Assembly (NCBI GenBank): GCA_902477615.1
Contig: CABSHY010000075.1
Span: forward strand, 1-6,612
Reading direction: 5' to 3'
Length of the DNA: 6,612 nucleotides
DNA from: an uncultured Sutterella sp.
GTDB taxonomy: Bacteria; Pseudomonadota; Gammaproteobacteria; Burkholderiales; Burkholderiaceae_F
Shown here: positions 1-6,476 of the stretch, piece after piece
Numbering within the stretch: the stretch's first letter is position 1
Layout: every line of letters starts with the position of its first letter
Position numbers and translations under genes: made by a program
Notes under the pieces: model-generated
What the model was told of the DNA's origin: nothing
Databases searched by the model: none
Seen by the model: the letters and a program-made list of their open reading frames with translations, nothing else

Positions 1-664
1 CGTCATGTTTTTGGGTGAGGCCCTGATTTGGATGCTTTTGTTTTCCGATACAACAGCGATCGGAACAGCTGATATTTTCTGGGTTTTCTATCTTCACATG
101 TCAGCAACCGTCACGGCTTTGGCGTGCTACTTTTTAATGAGCATGTCCTCTTTGTGGCTTCTTATTTCTAAAAAGAGTTTCTTTGCTCCCATCATTGCCA
201 TGGCAAGTGCTCCTACGGGCTTTTATATGACGCTTTTTGCTTTAGGCACAGGGGCATTGTTCGGACGCCCTGTGTGGGGGAGCTACTGGGTGTGGGATGC
301 GCGTTTGTCTGGCCTCATGTTATTGATTTTCTTTTTCGGTGCTTTTTTAACGTTTGCCGCCCCGCGAGGCATGAAGCATCGTCGAACCACAGACGTTAGA
401 GCCGCTATTGCGGCGTTATCGGGCATTATTTTCGTGCCGGTCTTTTATTTCCTCTTTGACCTTTTGGCACCGATGCGCCATGAGTTTGACAAAATTTTAG
501 TCACGTCCAACGGCGTGGATCCTCAAGTTTTGATCGTGAGTTTCACGTTATGTCTCGTTTGCTACTCTATGGCCATGATTTTGGCGCGTAGCCGAACGCT
601 AATCTTAGAGCGAGACCACCGCAGCTCTTGGGCACAAGACGAAGCCTTGGAGGGGAACTTATGA
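1..664 (+). CDS. ccmC: Heme exporter protein CcmC (cytochrome c maturation), 5' end outside window
   Basis: This is an inner-membrane protein of system I cytochrome c maturation. In the known family CcmC binds heme and, with CcmD and the CcmAB ATPase, loads it onto the chaperone CcmE. The visible part has 219 residues from the Met at base 5. It contains several hydrophobic segments, the YLH motif (H31, matching the E. coli H60 heme ligand) and the tryptophan-rich heme-handling motif at residues 91-100 (WGSYWVWDAR). The frame stays open to the left edge, and only about 30 residues precede YLH where E. coli CcmC has 59. The true start therefore probably lies upstream of the window. An oddity is that the second ligand region, WNTLHQ in E. 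coli, is not recognisable; the nearest histidine is H159 in PMRHEF. The stop codon overlaps the ccmD start as ATGA. The family call is good, but the protein is divergent. Confidence 0.82.
   Translation, partial: VMFLGEALIWMLLFSDTTAIGTADIFWVFYLHMSATVTALACYFLMSMSSLWLLISKKSFFAPIIAMASAPTGFYMTLFALGTGALFGRPVWGSYWVWDARLSGLMLLIFFFGAFLTFAAPRGMKHRRTTDVRAAIAALSGIIFVPVFYFLFDLLAPMRHEFDKILVTSNGVDPQVLIVSFTLCLVCYSMAMILARSRTLILERDHRSSWAQDEALEGNL
649..653 (+). promoter_or_regulatory. Shine-Dalgarno sequence of ccmD
   Basis: A strong GGAGG lies inside the last codons of ccmC, seven bases before the ATG at 661. It decides the ccmD start in favour of 661, against a longer in-frame reading that begins at a TTG at 628 and has no such site. 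Confidence 0.75.
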
Positions 665-852
665 TGGAAAATTTCTTTGCTTGGTTTGATATATCCGAAT
701 CGGCCGCTTATGTTTTGACGACTTTCGGTTTCATGGTGGCTTTGATTGTGGCTGAAATCTACGGGTTAAAAAATCGACGTTCTCGTGCCTATCAGGCCCT
801 TTTGCGTGAAGCGCGAGCAAGACGCAGTGAAATGCATTTGAGAATCGATTGA
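661..852 (+). CDS. ccmD: Heme exporter protein CcmD
   Basis: This is a small membrane protein of 63 residues, within the usual CcmD range. In the known family CcmD is an inner-membrane adaptor that associates with CcmABC and is needed to release heme-loaded CcmE. The sequence shows one hydrophobic segment at about residues 15-36, with a tyrosine-containing entry (SAAYVLTTFGF). A strongly basic cytoplasmic tail rich in Arg and Ala follows, which is the typical CcmD layout. The start at 661 is chosen because GGAGG lies seven bases upstream and the ATG overlaps the ccmC stop as ATGA, which suggests translational coupling. A second ATG follows directly at 664. Sequence conservation in this family is weak, so the call leans on size, topology and position after ccmC. 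A terminator follows within 25 bases, and no ccmE comes after it. Confidence 0.82.
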   Translation: MMENFFAWFDISESAAYVLTTFGFMVALIVAEIYGLKNRRSRAYQALLREARARRSEMHLRID

Positions 853-876
853 TAGTGATGATCGGGATAAGAAAAG

Positions 877-906
877 CAGAGAGCATTGATGTTCTCTGTT
901 TTTTTT
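877..906 (+). terminator. Rho-independent terminator of the ccm operon, possibly bidirectional
   Basis: The arms CAGAGAGCA (877-885) and TGTTCTCTG (890-898) form a 9-bp stem with one G-U pair and a TTGA loop. Eight T residues follow at 899-906. The hairpin begins 25 bases after the ccmD stop. Read on the - strand, the same hairpin is followed by CTTTTCTT, so it could also stop transcription arriving from rlhA. Confidence 0.88.
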
Positions 907-921
907 GCGCCAGAAATGAGA

Positions 922-956
922 AAGTCGTGGCAACGGACCGATTGCTGCCACGACTT
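922..956. repeat. Perfect 11-bp inverted repeat (long hairpin) between convergent operons
   Basis: AAGTCGTGGCA at 922-932 is the exact reverse complement of TGCCACGACTT at 946-956, with a 13-base spacer. The element lies between the end of ccmD and the end of rlhA. On the - strand it is followed by TTTCTCATTTC, a poor but possible T-tract, so it may serve as a terminator for rlhA. It could also be a dispersed repetitive palindrome of the REP kind. One copy is seen here, so the repeat-family idea cannot be tested within this window. Confidence 0.7.
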
Positions 957-990
957 GTGTGCGCCGGCCGGTTATGTAGCCTTTGCACAC
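957..990. repeat. Short inverted repeat GTGTGC/GCACAC adjoining the long hairpin
   Basis: GTGTGC at 957-962 pairs with GCACAC at 985-990. The enclosed segment contains the palindromic GCCGGCCGG stretch at 963-971, which is more G+C-rich than its surroundings. The repeat starts directly after the 922-956 hairpin, so the two may be one folded element of about 70 bases. Six base pairs with a 22-base gap can arise by chance, so confidence is low. Confidence 0.35.
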
Positions 991-1036
991 TTCGAACTTT
1001 ACCAAATTTTTAAGGGTTTTCCCATAGCCCCCACGG

Positions 1037-1056
1037 AAAAATTAAGCAAATCTTAA
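1037..1056 (-). terminator. Weak candidate terminator after rlhA
   Basis: Read on the - strand, TTAAG (1056-1052) and CTTAA (1046-1042) form a 5-bp stem around an ATTTG loop. Five T residues follow at 1041-1037. It lies 25 bases past the rlhA stop, in the right place. The stem is short and A+T-rich, so it may be inefficient; the hairpins at 922-956 and 877-898 are stronger alternatives further down. Confidence 0.35.
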
Positions 1057-1081
1057 ATAAAGTTAAATTCGCTGACTTTTT

Positions 1082-3013
1082 TTACGAAATCTTGTGCACG
1101 TGACCCAAACTGGCGTTGGTTTTAACACGTCCTGTTAACGTCATTTCGCACTTTTTGCAGTCAAACGTCGCTGTAAAAGTATGCGGCCCCGTTTTCAAAA
1201 TCAAAGGCGTGGGTTTAAAGCGATCCTTAAGTTCCGGATGCGCTTTAACCGTTTCCAAATTGTCTTTCAAACAACGCCCCAATGCGTAGCGCACGCAGTG
1301 CTTGGTGAGCATCACGGGGACATCGTGTTTCACATCACCGGTTTCAAGTGCAGGCTCTTCAATGATTGCCTTGTGTTTTGCGTAAAAGACCACAGCTTTT
1401 TCATTTAAGACGTTGGCTCTAAAGTCCGTAGCATCCGGATAGGGGAGGCATTCCGTGACTTTTGCTCGAGGTAAGCGAATAAAGGCCTCTTCTCGAGCTT
1501 TGAGCATTTTCTCCACAGCTTGACGACGGATGTCATTGACGATACTGGCCGGAGCAAAGAAGTTTTCCCCTTCGATTTTGAGCGTTTTCACTTCAAAATC
1601 CGTGCCGCCCAATTTGGCAAGGTTTTTCTTGAGATTTTCTTTGTTGCGCTCAGGGTTATTGGTTTCTTGCAAGTCTTCGGGACAGAAATGAACGTGAGCT
1701 TCGGTGCCACGATTATCCTTCATCGTCAAGGTAAAGCCACTGCTATCGGCTCTCCAATGCATTTCTAACGGTATCGTACGCGTGGCCGTGGGTTTACTTA
1801 ACGCTTCTTCCCATTCATGATCGCGATTGCGGAAAAGCTCCATCCCTGGCACCAATTGCGGGTGTTTACGGCTGATCGGTCGGTCGCGCAACGTGATGCG
1901 CCAAAGACCCGGGCGCAGTTCCGTGGCGGTATTGATCATAAAGCCAGCGAGCGACTTCTCGCGCGTCAGGTACGTCAGACCATCGGCATTATGAAGCGTC
2001 TCATAGGTCTTCACATCGATAAAGTCCGCCGTGATTTTCGCAATCGAACCAATCTTTTCACCGGAATTTTTAGGCGTTTCAAAAACGGCCATGTCGTGAT
2101 GACGGTCTCGGGTGAAGTAGTCGGTAAAGCCACGGTTAAAACTTTTAGCCGGCTGCGGCGTAAAGCTGATACGCGAAACACCGTCACTCGTACGGTGGTA
2201 TTGCGGATGGGTAGCCAAGAAGGCATCTAACTTTTGACGATAAAAGGCCGTGATGTTTTTCACGTAATCGAGGTCTTTCAGACGACCTTCAATCTTAAAA
2301 CTGCTAACGCCTGCTCCAATCAACGCTTCCAAATTGTCACTTTGGTTATTGTCTTTAAGGGACAGGACATGACGATCGCGAGCCAGCTCTTCACCCTCTT
2401 CGGTGTAGACGGAATAGGGGAGTCGGCAAAGTTGCGCACAAGCACCACGGTTGGCGCTGCGACCCGTTGTGGCGAAACTCGCATAGCACTGACCGGAATA
2501 GCTCACGCACAAAGCACCGTGAATAAAGTATTCAATACGGGCCGATTGAAGTTTTTCTCGACAGGCCTTGATTTCTTCAAGATTGAGTTCTCGCGCTAAA
2601 ACCACTTGAGAAAAACCGATGCTTTCCAAAAAACGGGCTTTTTCAGGCGTTCGCACATCGCATTGCGTCGAAGCGTGCAATTGGATAGGGGGCAATTTCA
2701 TTTCCATAATGCCCATGTCTTGCACGATAAGCGCATCGACGCCAGCTTCATAGGCTTGCCAAGCGATACGCACAGCATCTTCAATTTCTTCGTCGGAAAC
2801 AATGGTGTTGAGTGTCATGTAAACGCGAGCGTTAAAGCGATGTGCAAACGTCGTTAAACGTTCAATATCTTTAAACGCATTGGCCGCTTCTTCTCGTGCT
2901 CCAAAGCCTGGGCCACCGATATAAACAGCGTCCGCTCCATGCAAAATGGCTTCAATACCGATGTCAGCATTTTTGGCAGGTGCTAAGAGCTCTAAAGGTA
3001 ATGTTTTTTGCAT
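1082..3013 (-). CDS. rlhA: 23S rRNA 5-hydroxycytidine C2501 synthase RlhA (peptidase U32 family, YdcP)
   Basis: In E. coli, RlhA (formerly YdcP) hydroxylates C2501 of 23S rRNA in the peptidyl transferase centre; the modification depends on iron and on a shikimate-pathway metabolite. The 643-residue product resembles E. coli RlhA over its length. The U32 domain fills about residues 5-300 and contains LHGADAVYIGGPGFGAR, QLHASTQCD and VVLARELNL. The block FIHGALCVSYSGQCY...CAQLCRLPY holds four cysteines (C169, C176, C192, C196), the likely iron-sulfur ligands. A middle domain of the DUF3656 type follows. The C-terminus has a second cysteine set (KHC...RC and FDCKKCE; C573, C581, C619, C622), also present in E. 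coli. At about 640 residues it fits RlhA, not the shorter TrhP (about 450). The ATG at 3013 is chosen because GAGG lies five bases upstream. A TTG extension to 3052 would overlap the ankyrin gene and add a non-conserved leader. It is the last gene of the tatD operon. Confidence 0.93.
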   Translation of the reverse strand: MQKTLPLELLAPAKNADIGIEAILHGADAVYIGGPGFGAREEAANAFKDIERLTTFAHRFNARVYMTLNTIVSDEEIEDAVRIAWQAYEAGVDALIVQDMGIMEMKLPPIQLHASTQCDVRTPEKARFLESIGFSQVVLARELNLEEIKACREKLQSARIEYFIHGALCVSYSGQCYASFATTGRSANRGACAQLCRLPYSVYTEEGEELARDRHVLSLKDNNQSDNLEALIGAGVSSFKIEGRLKDLDYVKNITAFYRQKLDAFLATHPQYHRTSDGVSRISFTPQPAKSFNRGFTDYFTRDRHHDMAVFETPKNSGEKIGSIAKITADFIDVKTYETLHNADGLTYLTREKSLAGFMINTATELRPGLWRITLRDRPISRKHPQLVPGMELFRNRDHEWEEALSKPTATRTIPLEMHWRADSSGFTLTMKDNRGTEAHVHFCPEDLQETNNPERNKENLKKNLAKLGGTDFEVKTLKIEGENFFAPASIVNDIRRQAVEKMLKAREEAFIRLPRAKVTECLPYPDATDFRANVLNEKAVVFYAKHKAIIEEPALETGDVKHDVPVMLTKHCVRYALGRCLKDNLETVKAHPELKDRFKPTPLILKTGPHTFTATFDCKKCEMTLTGRVKTNASLGHVHKIS

Positions 3014-3018
3014 AAAGG

Positions 3019-3022
3019 CCTC
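3019..3022 (-). promoter_or_regulatory. Shine-Dalgarno sequence of rlhA
   Basis: GAGG on the - strand, five bases before the ATG at 3013, overlaps the TGA stop of the ankyrin gene (3021-3023). Ribosomes ending on the ankyrin message would sit on this site, which suggests translational coupling. It supports 3013 as the rlhA start. Confidence 0.6.
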
Positions 3023-3749
3023 AAGGTTTCGGAGTGACGGAGATGGACTCAACGTTTGTTTTTTCAGCTCCCTCTACAGGCGGCCAAGGACTGCAAGCGT
3101 CAATCGCAAGCTTTTCAGAAAGCTTCTCATCGCCTCGCTTTTTAGCAATCGCAGAAGGACTCACCCCTTGATCATTGCACATTGTTTTATCCGCTCCGGC
3201 TTGAAGTAATACGTCCACGGTCGGGGCGGCAATAATTCGTGCGGCCATGTAAAGGGGGGTGACGCCGCGTTCGGTGCGGGCGTTGACATTTGCGCCCTTT
3301 TCAATCAAAAAGCGCGTCATCTCGGTTTGTCCCGTGCTTGCACTATAGTGAAGCGCTGTCCAACCGTAGTTGGCATTAATCTCAGCTCCCTTATCTAAAA
3401 GCGTTTGAGCTAAATCGACATTGCCTTTGATGGCAGCCAACATTAAAGGCGTTTCACCTCTTAAGGTCGGCGTATTGATTTTGATTCGAACACTCTTTAA
3501 AAGCACTTTTTCCGTTGTGACCTTCGCATCGTTTTTAATGGCCCACACCAAGGGCGTTTCACCGTTAGGAAGGTAGAAATTGGGATCAACGCGCATTTCA
3601 CGCAAAAGGTAAGCCACTTGACCGGCGTCGTCCTTTGCAATGGCAACCGTTAACTGTTTATCAAGCGGCAAGGTAGTGTCAAAGGGATTGGTGGAGGCGC
3701 AAGCCACAGAGCTTGCTAAACAAAGCGTCGCAAATAAAATTTTTCTCAT
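3021..3749 (-). CDS. Exported ankyrin-repeat protein
   Basis: The 242-residue product starts with a signal peptide: basic MRK, a hydrophobic core at about residues 4-16, then SSVACAST. Cleavage by signal peptidase I after ACA (residue 20) is plausible. SVAC could instead act as a poor lipobox with Cys17 lipidated. Four to five ankyrin repeats follow, at about 62-94, 97-128, 129-160, 161-193 and a partial one at 194-217. The typical cores G-TPL--A and LL--GA---N are visible, for example GETPLMLAA and GWTALHYSA. A degenerate repeat may precede them at 29-60. The tail is Pro-rich and unstructured-looking. Ankyrin repeats bind other proteins; the partner here is unknown, and the site of action should be the periplasm. 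The start overlaps the tatD stop as ATGA, with GGGA seven bases upstream. Small exported ankyrin proteins next to tatD recur in Burkholderiales, as I recall, but no function can be assigned. Confidence 0.87.
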   Translation of the reverse strand: MRKILFATLCLASSVACASTNPFDTTLPLDKQLTVAIAKDDAGQVAYLLREMRVDPNFYLPNGETPLVWAIKNDAKVTTEKVLLKSVRIKINTPTLRGETPLMLAAIKGNVDLAQTLLDKGAEINANYGWTALHYSASTGQTEMTRFLIEKGANVNARTERGVTPLYMAARIIAAPTVDVLLQAGADKTMCNDQGVSPSAIAKKRGDEKLSEKLAIDACSPWPPVEGAEKTNVESISVTPKP

Positions 3750-4513
3750 TTCTCAATCCCAAAAAAGCCGTTAGCGTTATTCATCGTCATGCGAGCGATC
3801 TCTTCGACAGGCAACCCTTTTACATTAGCCAAGAATTGAGCAACATGGGGAACAAAGGCCGGTTCATTGCGTTTGCCACGCAAGGGAACAGGAGCCAAGT
3901 AGGGACTATCCGTTTCAATAAAGATTCTATCCAACGGTGCCTTTTTAGCTGCTTCCTGAATGTCTTTGGCACTCTTAAACGTCAAGATGCCGGAAAAGGA
4001 GAGAAAGCCACCCAAGTCCAAGGCTTTTTTCGCAAAATCCCAATCACCACAGAAGCAGTGAAGAACGAAACCGACCTCATCGGCATGGTTGTTTTTAAGA
4101 ATCGCCAGCGTATCGTCAGCCGCATCACGAGAGTGAATGATCAAAGGCTTTTGCGCCAAATGCGCCGCTTCAATATGCGTGGCAAAGCGAGCGCGTTGCC
4201 AATCCAAGGGTTCTGAGCAGTAGTGATAGTCAAGACCGGTTTCACCCACGGCCACCATTTTCTCAGAACTCACAATGTCAGCAATGGCTTGAGGGCTTAA
4301 GTCGGGGAGCTCTTCATTTTGAGGACTTACCGCAAACGCACCATAAAGTTCAGGGTATTGTACGCATAACGCTTTGACCGCGGTGACTTCATTTTCTTCT
4401 GTTGCCACAACAACGGCGCGAGTGACTTGAGCGTCTCGCATGTGGCGAACAATGGCTTCTTGCTCATTGTTAAAGTCTTCCATATAGATATGGCAGTGCG
4501 TATCAAAAAACAT
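3746..4513 (-). CDS. tatD: TatD family metal-dependent hydrolase (YcfH-like)
   Basis: The 255-residue product has the normal length of a cytoplasmic TatD/YcfH family enzyme, a TIM-barrel metal-dependent hydrolase. Family members are Mg-dependent DNases implicated in DNA repair and RNA quality control. All the metal-site residues are visible: DTHCH (H6, H8), GETGLDY (E91), PLIIHSRDA (H127), VLHCFCG (H152) and IETDSPYLAP (D202). The signature GKRNEPAFVPHVA and the C-terminal NANGFFGI are also present. An oddity is that the usual GxHP motif reads AVSPQ here, so its histidine is replaced by Ser63. The ATG at 4513 must be right or nearly so, because the first metal ligand is residue 6. No clear Shine-Dalgarno sequence precedes it. 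It is the first gene of the tatD-ankyrin-rlhA operon, and its stop overlaps the next start by four bases. Which TatD paralogue this is (TatD, YcfH or YjjV type) cannot be settled by eye; YcfH is closest. Confidence 0.95.
   Translation of the reverse strand: MFFDTHCHIYMEDFNNEQEAIVRHMRDAQVTRAVVVATEENEVTAVKALCVQYPELYGAFAVSPQNEELPDLSPQAIADIVSSEKMVAVGETGLDYHYCSEPLDWQRARFATHIEAAHLAQKPLIIHSRDAADDTLAILKNNHADEVGFVLHCFCGDWDFAKKALDLGGFLSFSGILTFKSAKDIQEAAKKAPLDRIFIETDSPYLAPVPLRGKRNEPAFVPHVAQFLANVKGLPVEEIARMTMNNANGFFGIEK
3757..3760 (-). promoter_or_regulatory. Probable Shine-Dalgarno sequence of the ankyrin gene
   Basis: GGGA on the - strand lies seven bases before the ATG at 3749, inside the last codons of tatD. 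With the ATGA overlap it indicates coupled translation of the two genes. Confidence 0.45.
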
Positions 4514-4536
4514 AGTGCAATTCAGAAATTCAATGC

Positions 4537-4575
4537 AAAAAAAGTTAAAGAGGAATTTCGATTTGAAATTCCTCT
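4537..4575 (-). terminator. Rho-independent terminator of the acyl-CoA synthetase gene
   Basis: Read on the - strand, AGAGGAATTTC (4575-4565) and GAAATTCCTCT (4559-4549) form a perfect 11-bp stem around a five-base AAATC loop. TTAAC and seven T residues follow, down to 4537. It starts six bases after the acyl-CoA synthetase stop and ends 23 bases before the tatD ATG. It therefore separates the two transcription units or attenuates read-through into tatD. Confidence 0.88.
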
Positions 4576-4581
4576 GAGTGA

Positions 4582-6414
4582 TTAGCGTCGGGCGGCAGCA
4601 TAAAGCGTTTCGATTTCCTCGGCAAAACGCTCTTGAATTTGTCGACGTCGTAATTTCATGGTCGGGGTCAAAAGACCGTTTTCAACCGTCCAGTGATCGC
4701 GCAAAATGTAGATATTACGAGGCACGCCGTATTGCGGGAAGTGCTTTGTGACCATACGGATACGCTTAACAACCTTGGCCTTTAAGTTGCGATTGTCGTT
4801 AATGCCAGGGTCATTGGGATCAATGCCCACTTCTTCGCAAAGAAGGTTAAAGCGCATGTCGTTAACAACCACCAAGGCCGTGATGTAGGGACGGGCTTCA
4901 CCAATGGCAATGACTTGCTCAAATAAGTGGTCTTCTTGAATCGCAAATTCAAGATCAACCGGAGCAATCTTCTCGCCGGTACTCGTTACAATAATTTCTT
5001 TGATACGACCCGTGATACGGACTCGACCGCCGTCGCTCAAATCCACTTGGTCACCGGTTCGCAACCAACCGTCTTCGGTCAACGCTTCGCGACTTTCTTT
5101 GGGTAACTTCCAATAGCCACTCATCATGGAGGGCCCTAAGACTTGGAGTTCGTTATTGTCACCTGCGCGAACTTGGCAACGGGCAAGCGGTTCACCCACC
5201 GTTGCTAAGTGGTTATTGACCAAACGCGTAATCGAAATCACGGGGCTATATTCCGTTAAACCGTAGGCTTGACGAAGCATAAGACCCAAAGAGCAGAAGA
5301 ATTTGGCAACAGTACCATTTAAAGCAGCACCACCGCACACAAGGAAGCGGAAGCGATTGCCGAAAATGTCATGAACGCGCTTAACAAAACGATCGCGGTA
5401 AAGAGTCTTGAAAATAAAGTCCAATTCCGGCAAGCCGTCATCTTCAAGCGGAAGATCATTTTCACGACAGAAGTCGCGCCAACCGGCAGCGATTACGCAG
5501 TCCATGATGAACTTCTCAGATTCACCTTCTTTGGCCACTTGTTGTTGGATCTTTGCGTAGAACTGCTCAAGCACACGAGGCACCGTGCACATTAAGGTCG
5601 GTTGGATGTCAGCAAAGTCTTCGGCTATGCGCATCACGCCTCGGCTAAAGACCAAGGTCGTGCCGTGACCGACGCAGTTGTAGTACGTAAACGTACGTTC
5701 AAAGGAGTGAGAGAGCGGTAAGTAAGACAAGAAAATATCGTCTTCGCCCAAGGGCACTTCTTTGGAAATATCTTGAACATTAGAAACAATGGCGCGGTGC
5801 GTGAGCATCACGCCTTTGGGGCGGCCGGTCGTGCCGGAGGTGTAAACGATCGAAGCCAAGTCTTCAGCTTCGGGGCCTGCCGGCAAATCGCATTCAGAAA
5901 CTGTTTGGCCATGTTTTAAGAATTCTTCAACGCCACAATAGCGAACATGATCACTGCAGCCCTCTTCATCTTCAGAGGTAAAGACCACGTGCTTGAGATC
6001 GGGCAATTGCATATCGGCCGTGAAGATGGCGTTCCAACGTGCTTTTGTTGTCGTCACAAGAAAGCGAGAACCACTGTCGGCAAGGATATAAGCAGAGGAT
6101 TCCGGCGTATCGATCGCATGAAGGGGAACGGCCACTAAACCGTTGGCCAATGCAGCTTGGTCAAAGATCAATGCGTCCAACGAATTGATCAAAAGCATCG
6201 CAATACGATCGCCGGGCTTAAGACCCAAGGCATTTAACGCCTTTCGCCATTGCATGACGCGAAGACCAAACTCGCGCCAAGTGACACTAATCCACTTTTC
6301 AGCATCGTAATCATAGTAACGATAGCCTTCACGATCGGGCATAAACGTTAACGTATGCTCGAGCATTTGGGGCAAAGTTTTAAAGTCATCAATGGTCAGA
6401 CGAGTTGGCATCAT
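4582..6414 (-). CDS. Long-chain fatty acid-CoA ligase (AMP-binding protein, FadD15-like)
   Basis: This adenylate-forming enzyme should activate long-chain fatty acids to acyl-CoA through an acyl-AMP, using ATP and CoA, in the cytoplasm or at the membrane face. The 610-residue length and internal layout fit the bacterial FadD15-like long-chain group, which is longer than E. coli FadD (561). Visible motifs, numbered from the ATG at 6414, are: P-loop A3 YTSGTTGRPKG (191-201); SYLPLSHSFERT (about 230-241), a known LACS signature; A5 YGLTE (384-388); A7 TGD (453-455); A8 ITGRIKEIIV with hinge Arg470; and A10 TPTMKLRR with the likely catalytic Lys587. All core residues are intact. The frame also runs back to a TTG at 6420, but the ATG at 6414 is preferred, with a weak GGA nine bases upstream; a further ATG follows at 6411. 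Terminators on both sides suggest a single-gene unit. The exact chain-length preference cannot be read from sequence. Confidence 0.92.
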   Translation of the reverse strand: MMPTRLTIDDFKTLPQMLEHTLTFMPDREGYRYYDYDAEKWISVTWREFGLRVMQWRKALNALGLKPGDRIAMLLINSLDALIFDQAALANGLVAVPLHAIDTPESSAYILADSGSRFLVTTTKARWNAIFTADMQLPDLKHVVFTSEDEEGCSDHVRYCGVEEFLKHGQTVSECDLPAGPEAEDLASIVYTSGTTGRPKGVMLTHRAIVSNVQDISKEVPLGEDDIFLSYLPLSHSFERTFTYYNCVGHGTTLVFSRGVMRIAEDFADIQPTLMCTVPRVLEQFYAKIQQQVAKEGESEKFIMDCVIAAGWRDFCRENDLPLEDDGLPELDFIFKTLYRDRFVKRVHDIFGNRFRFLVCGGAALNGTVAKFFCSLGLMLRQAYGLTEYSPVISITRLVNNHLATVGEPLARCQVRAGDNNELQVLGPSMMSGYWKLPKESREALTEDGWLRTGDQVDLSDGGRVRITGRIKEIIVTSTGEKIAPVDLEFAIQEDHLFEQVIAIGEARPYITALVVVNDMRFNLLCEEVGIDPNDPGINDNRNLKAKVVKRIRMVTKHFPQYGVPRNIYILRDHWTVENGLLTPTMKLRRRQIQERFAEEIETLYAAARR

Positions 6415-6450
6415 TTGCAATGGTCCGGAAAACGAATTCTTAACTGATAA

Positions 6451-6456
6451 ATTTTA
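6451..6456 (-). promoter_or_regulatory. Candidate -10 element for the acyl-CoA synthetase gene
   Basis: TAAAAT on the - strand matches the sigma-70 -10 consensus at five of six positions and lies 36 bases before the ATG at 6414. No good -35 stands 16-18 bases upstream. A promoter is expected in this region, because the preceding gene ends in a terminator at 6500-6534. Confidence 0.3.
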
Positions 6457-6476
6457 CAGAAATTATTTCGAAACTT

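Noticed and set aside
628..660. Longer ccmD start at a TTG (628)
   Set aside because: The extra residues are read within ccmC codons and are unlike CcmD; GGAGG clearly serves the ATG at 661.
731..1005. Two overlapping - strand open frames of about 80 codons through the convergent intergenic region
   Set aside because: They run through the ccm terminator, the long hairpin and antisense ccmD, have low-complexity, unlikely protein sequences, and lack ribosome binding sites.
3014..3052. Longer rlhA start at a TTG (3052)
   Set aside because: It would overlap the ankyrin gene by 32 bases and add a non-conserved 13-residue leader, while the ATG at 3013 has a well-placed GAGG.
1181..3209. Several + strand open frames of 70-140 codons opposite rlhA
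   Set aside because: They are antisense shadows of a clearly recognised gene, with no family resemblance or start signals.
5683..5696. Palindrome GTACGT-AA-ACGTAC
   Set aside because: It lies inside the acyl-CoA synthetase coding sequence, where it encodes ordinary residues (TFTYY). There is no sign of a regulatory role.
6421..6430. TGGTCCGGA resembling half of an E. coli FadR operator in front of a fatty-acid activation gene
   Set aside because: Only one half matches, it overlaps the ribosome binding region, and FadR of the E. coli kind is not expected in betaproteobacteria.
6444..6459. LexA-like box (CTGT-N8-TCAG)
   Set aside because: It misses the consensus second half by one base, has internal mismatches, and an SOS link to an acyl-CoA synthetase is unlikely. 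A chance match in A+T-rich DNA is the simpler reading.
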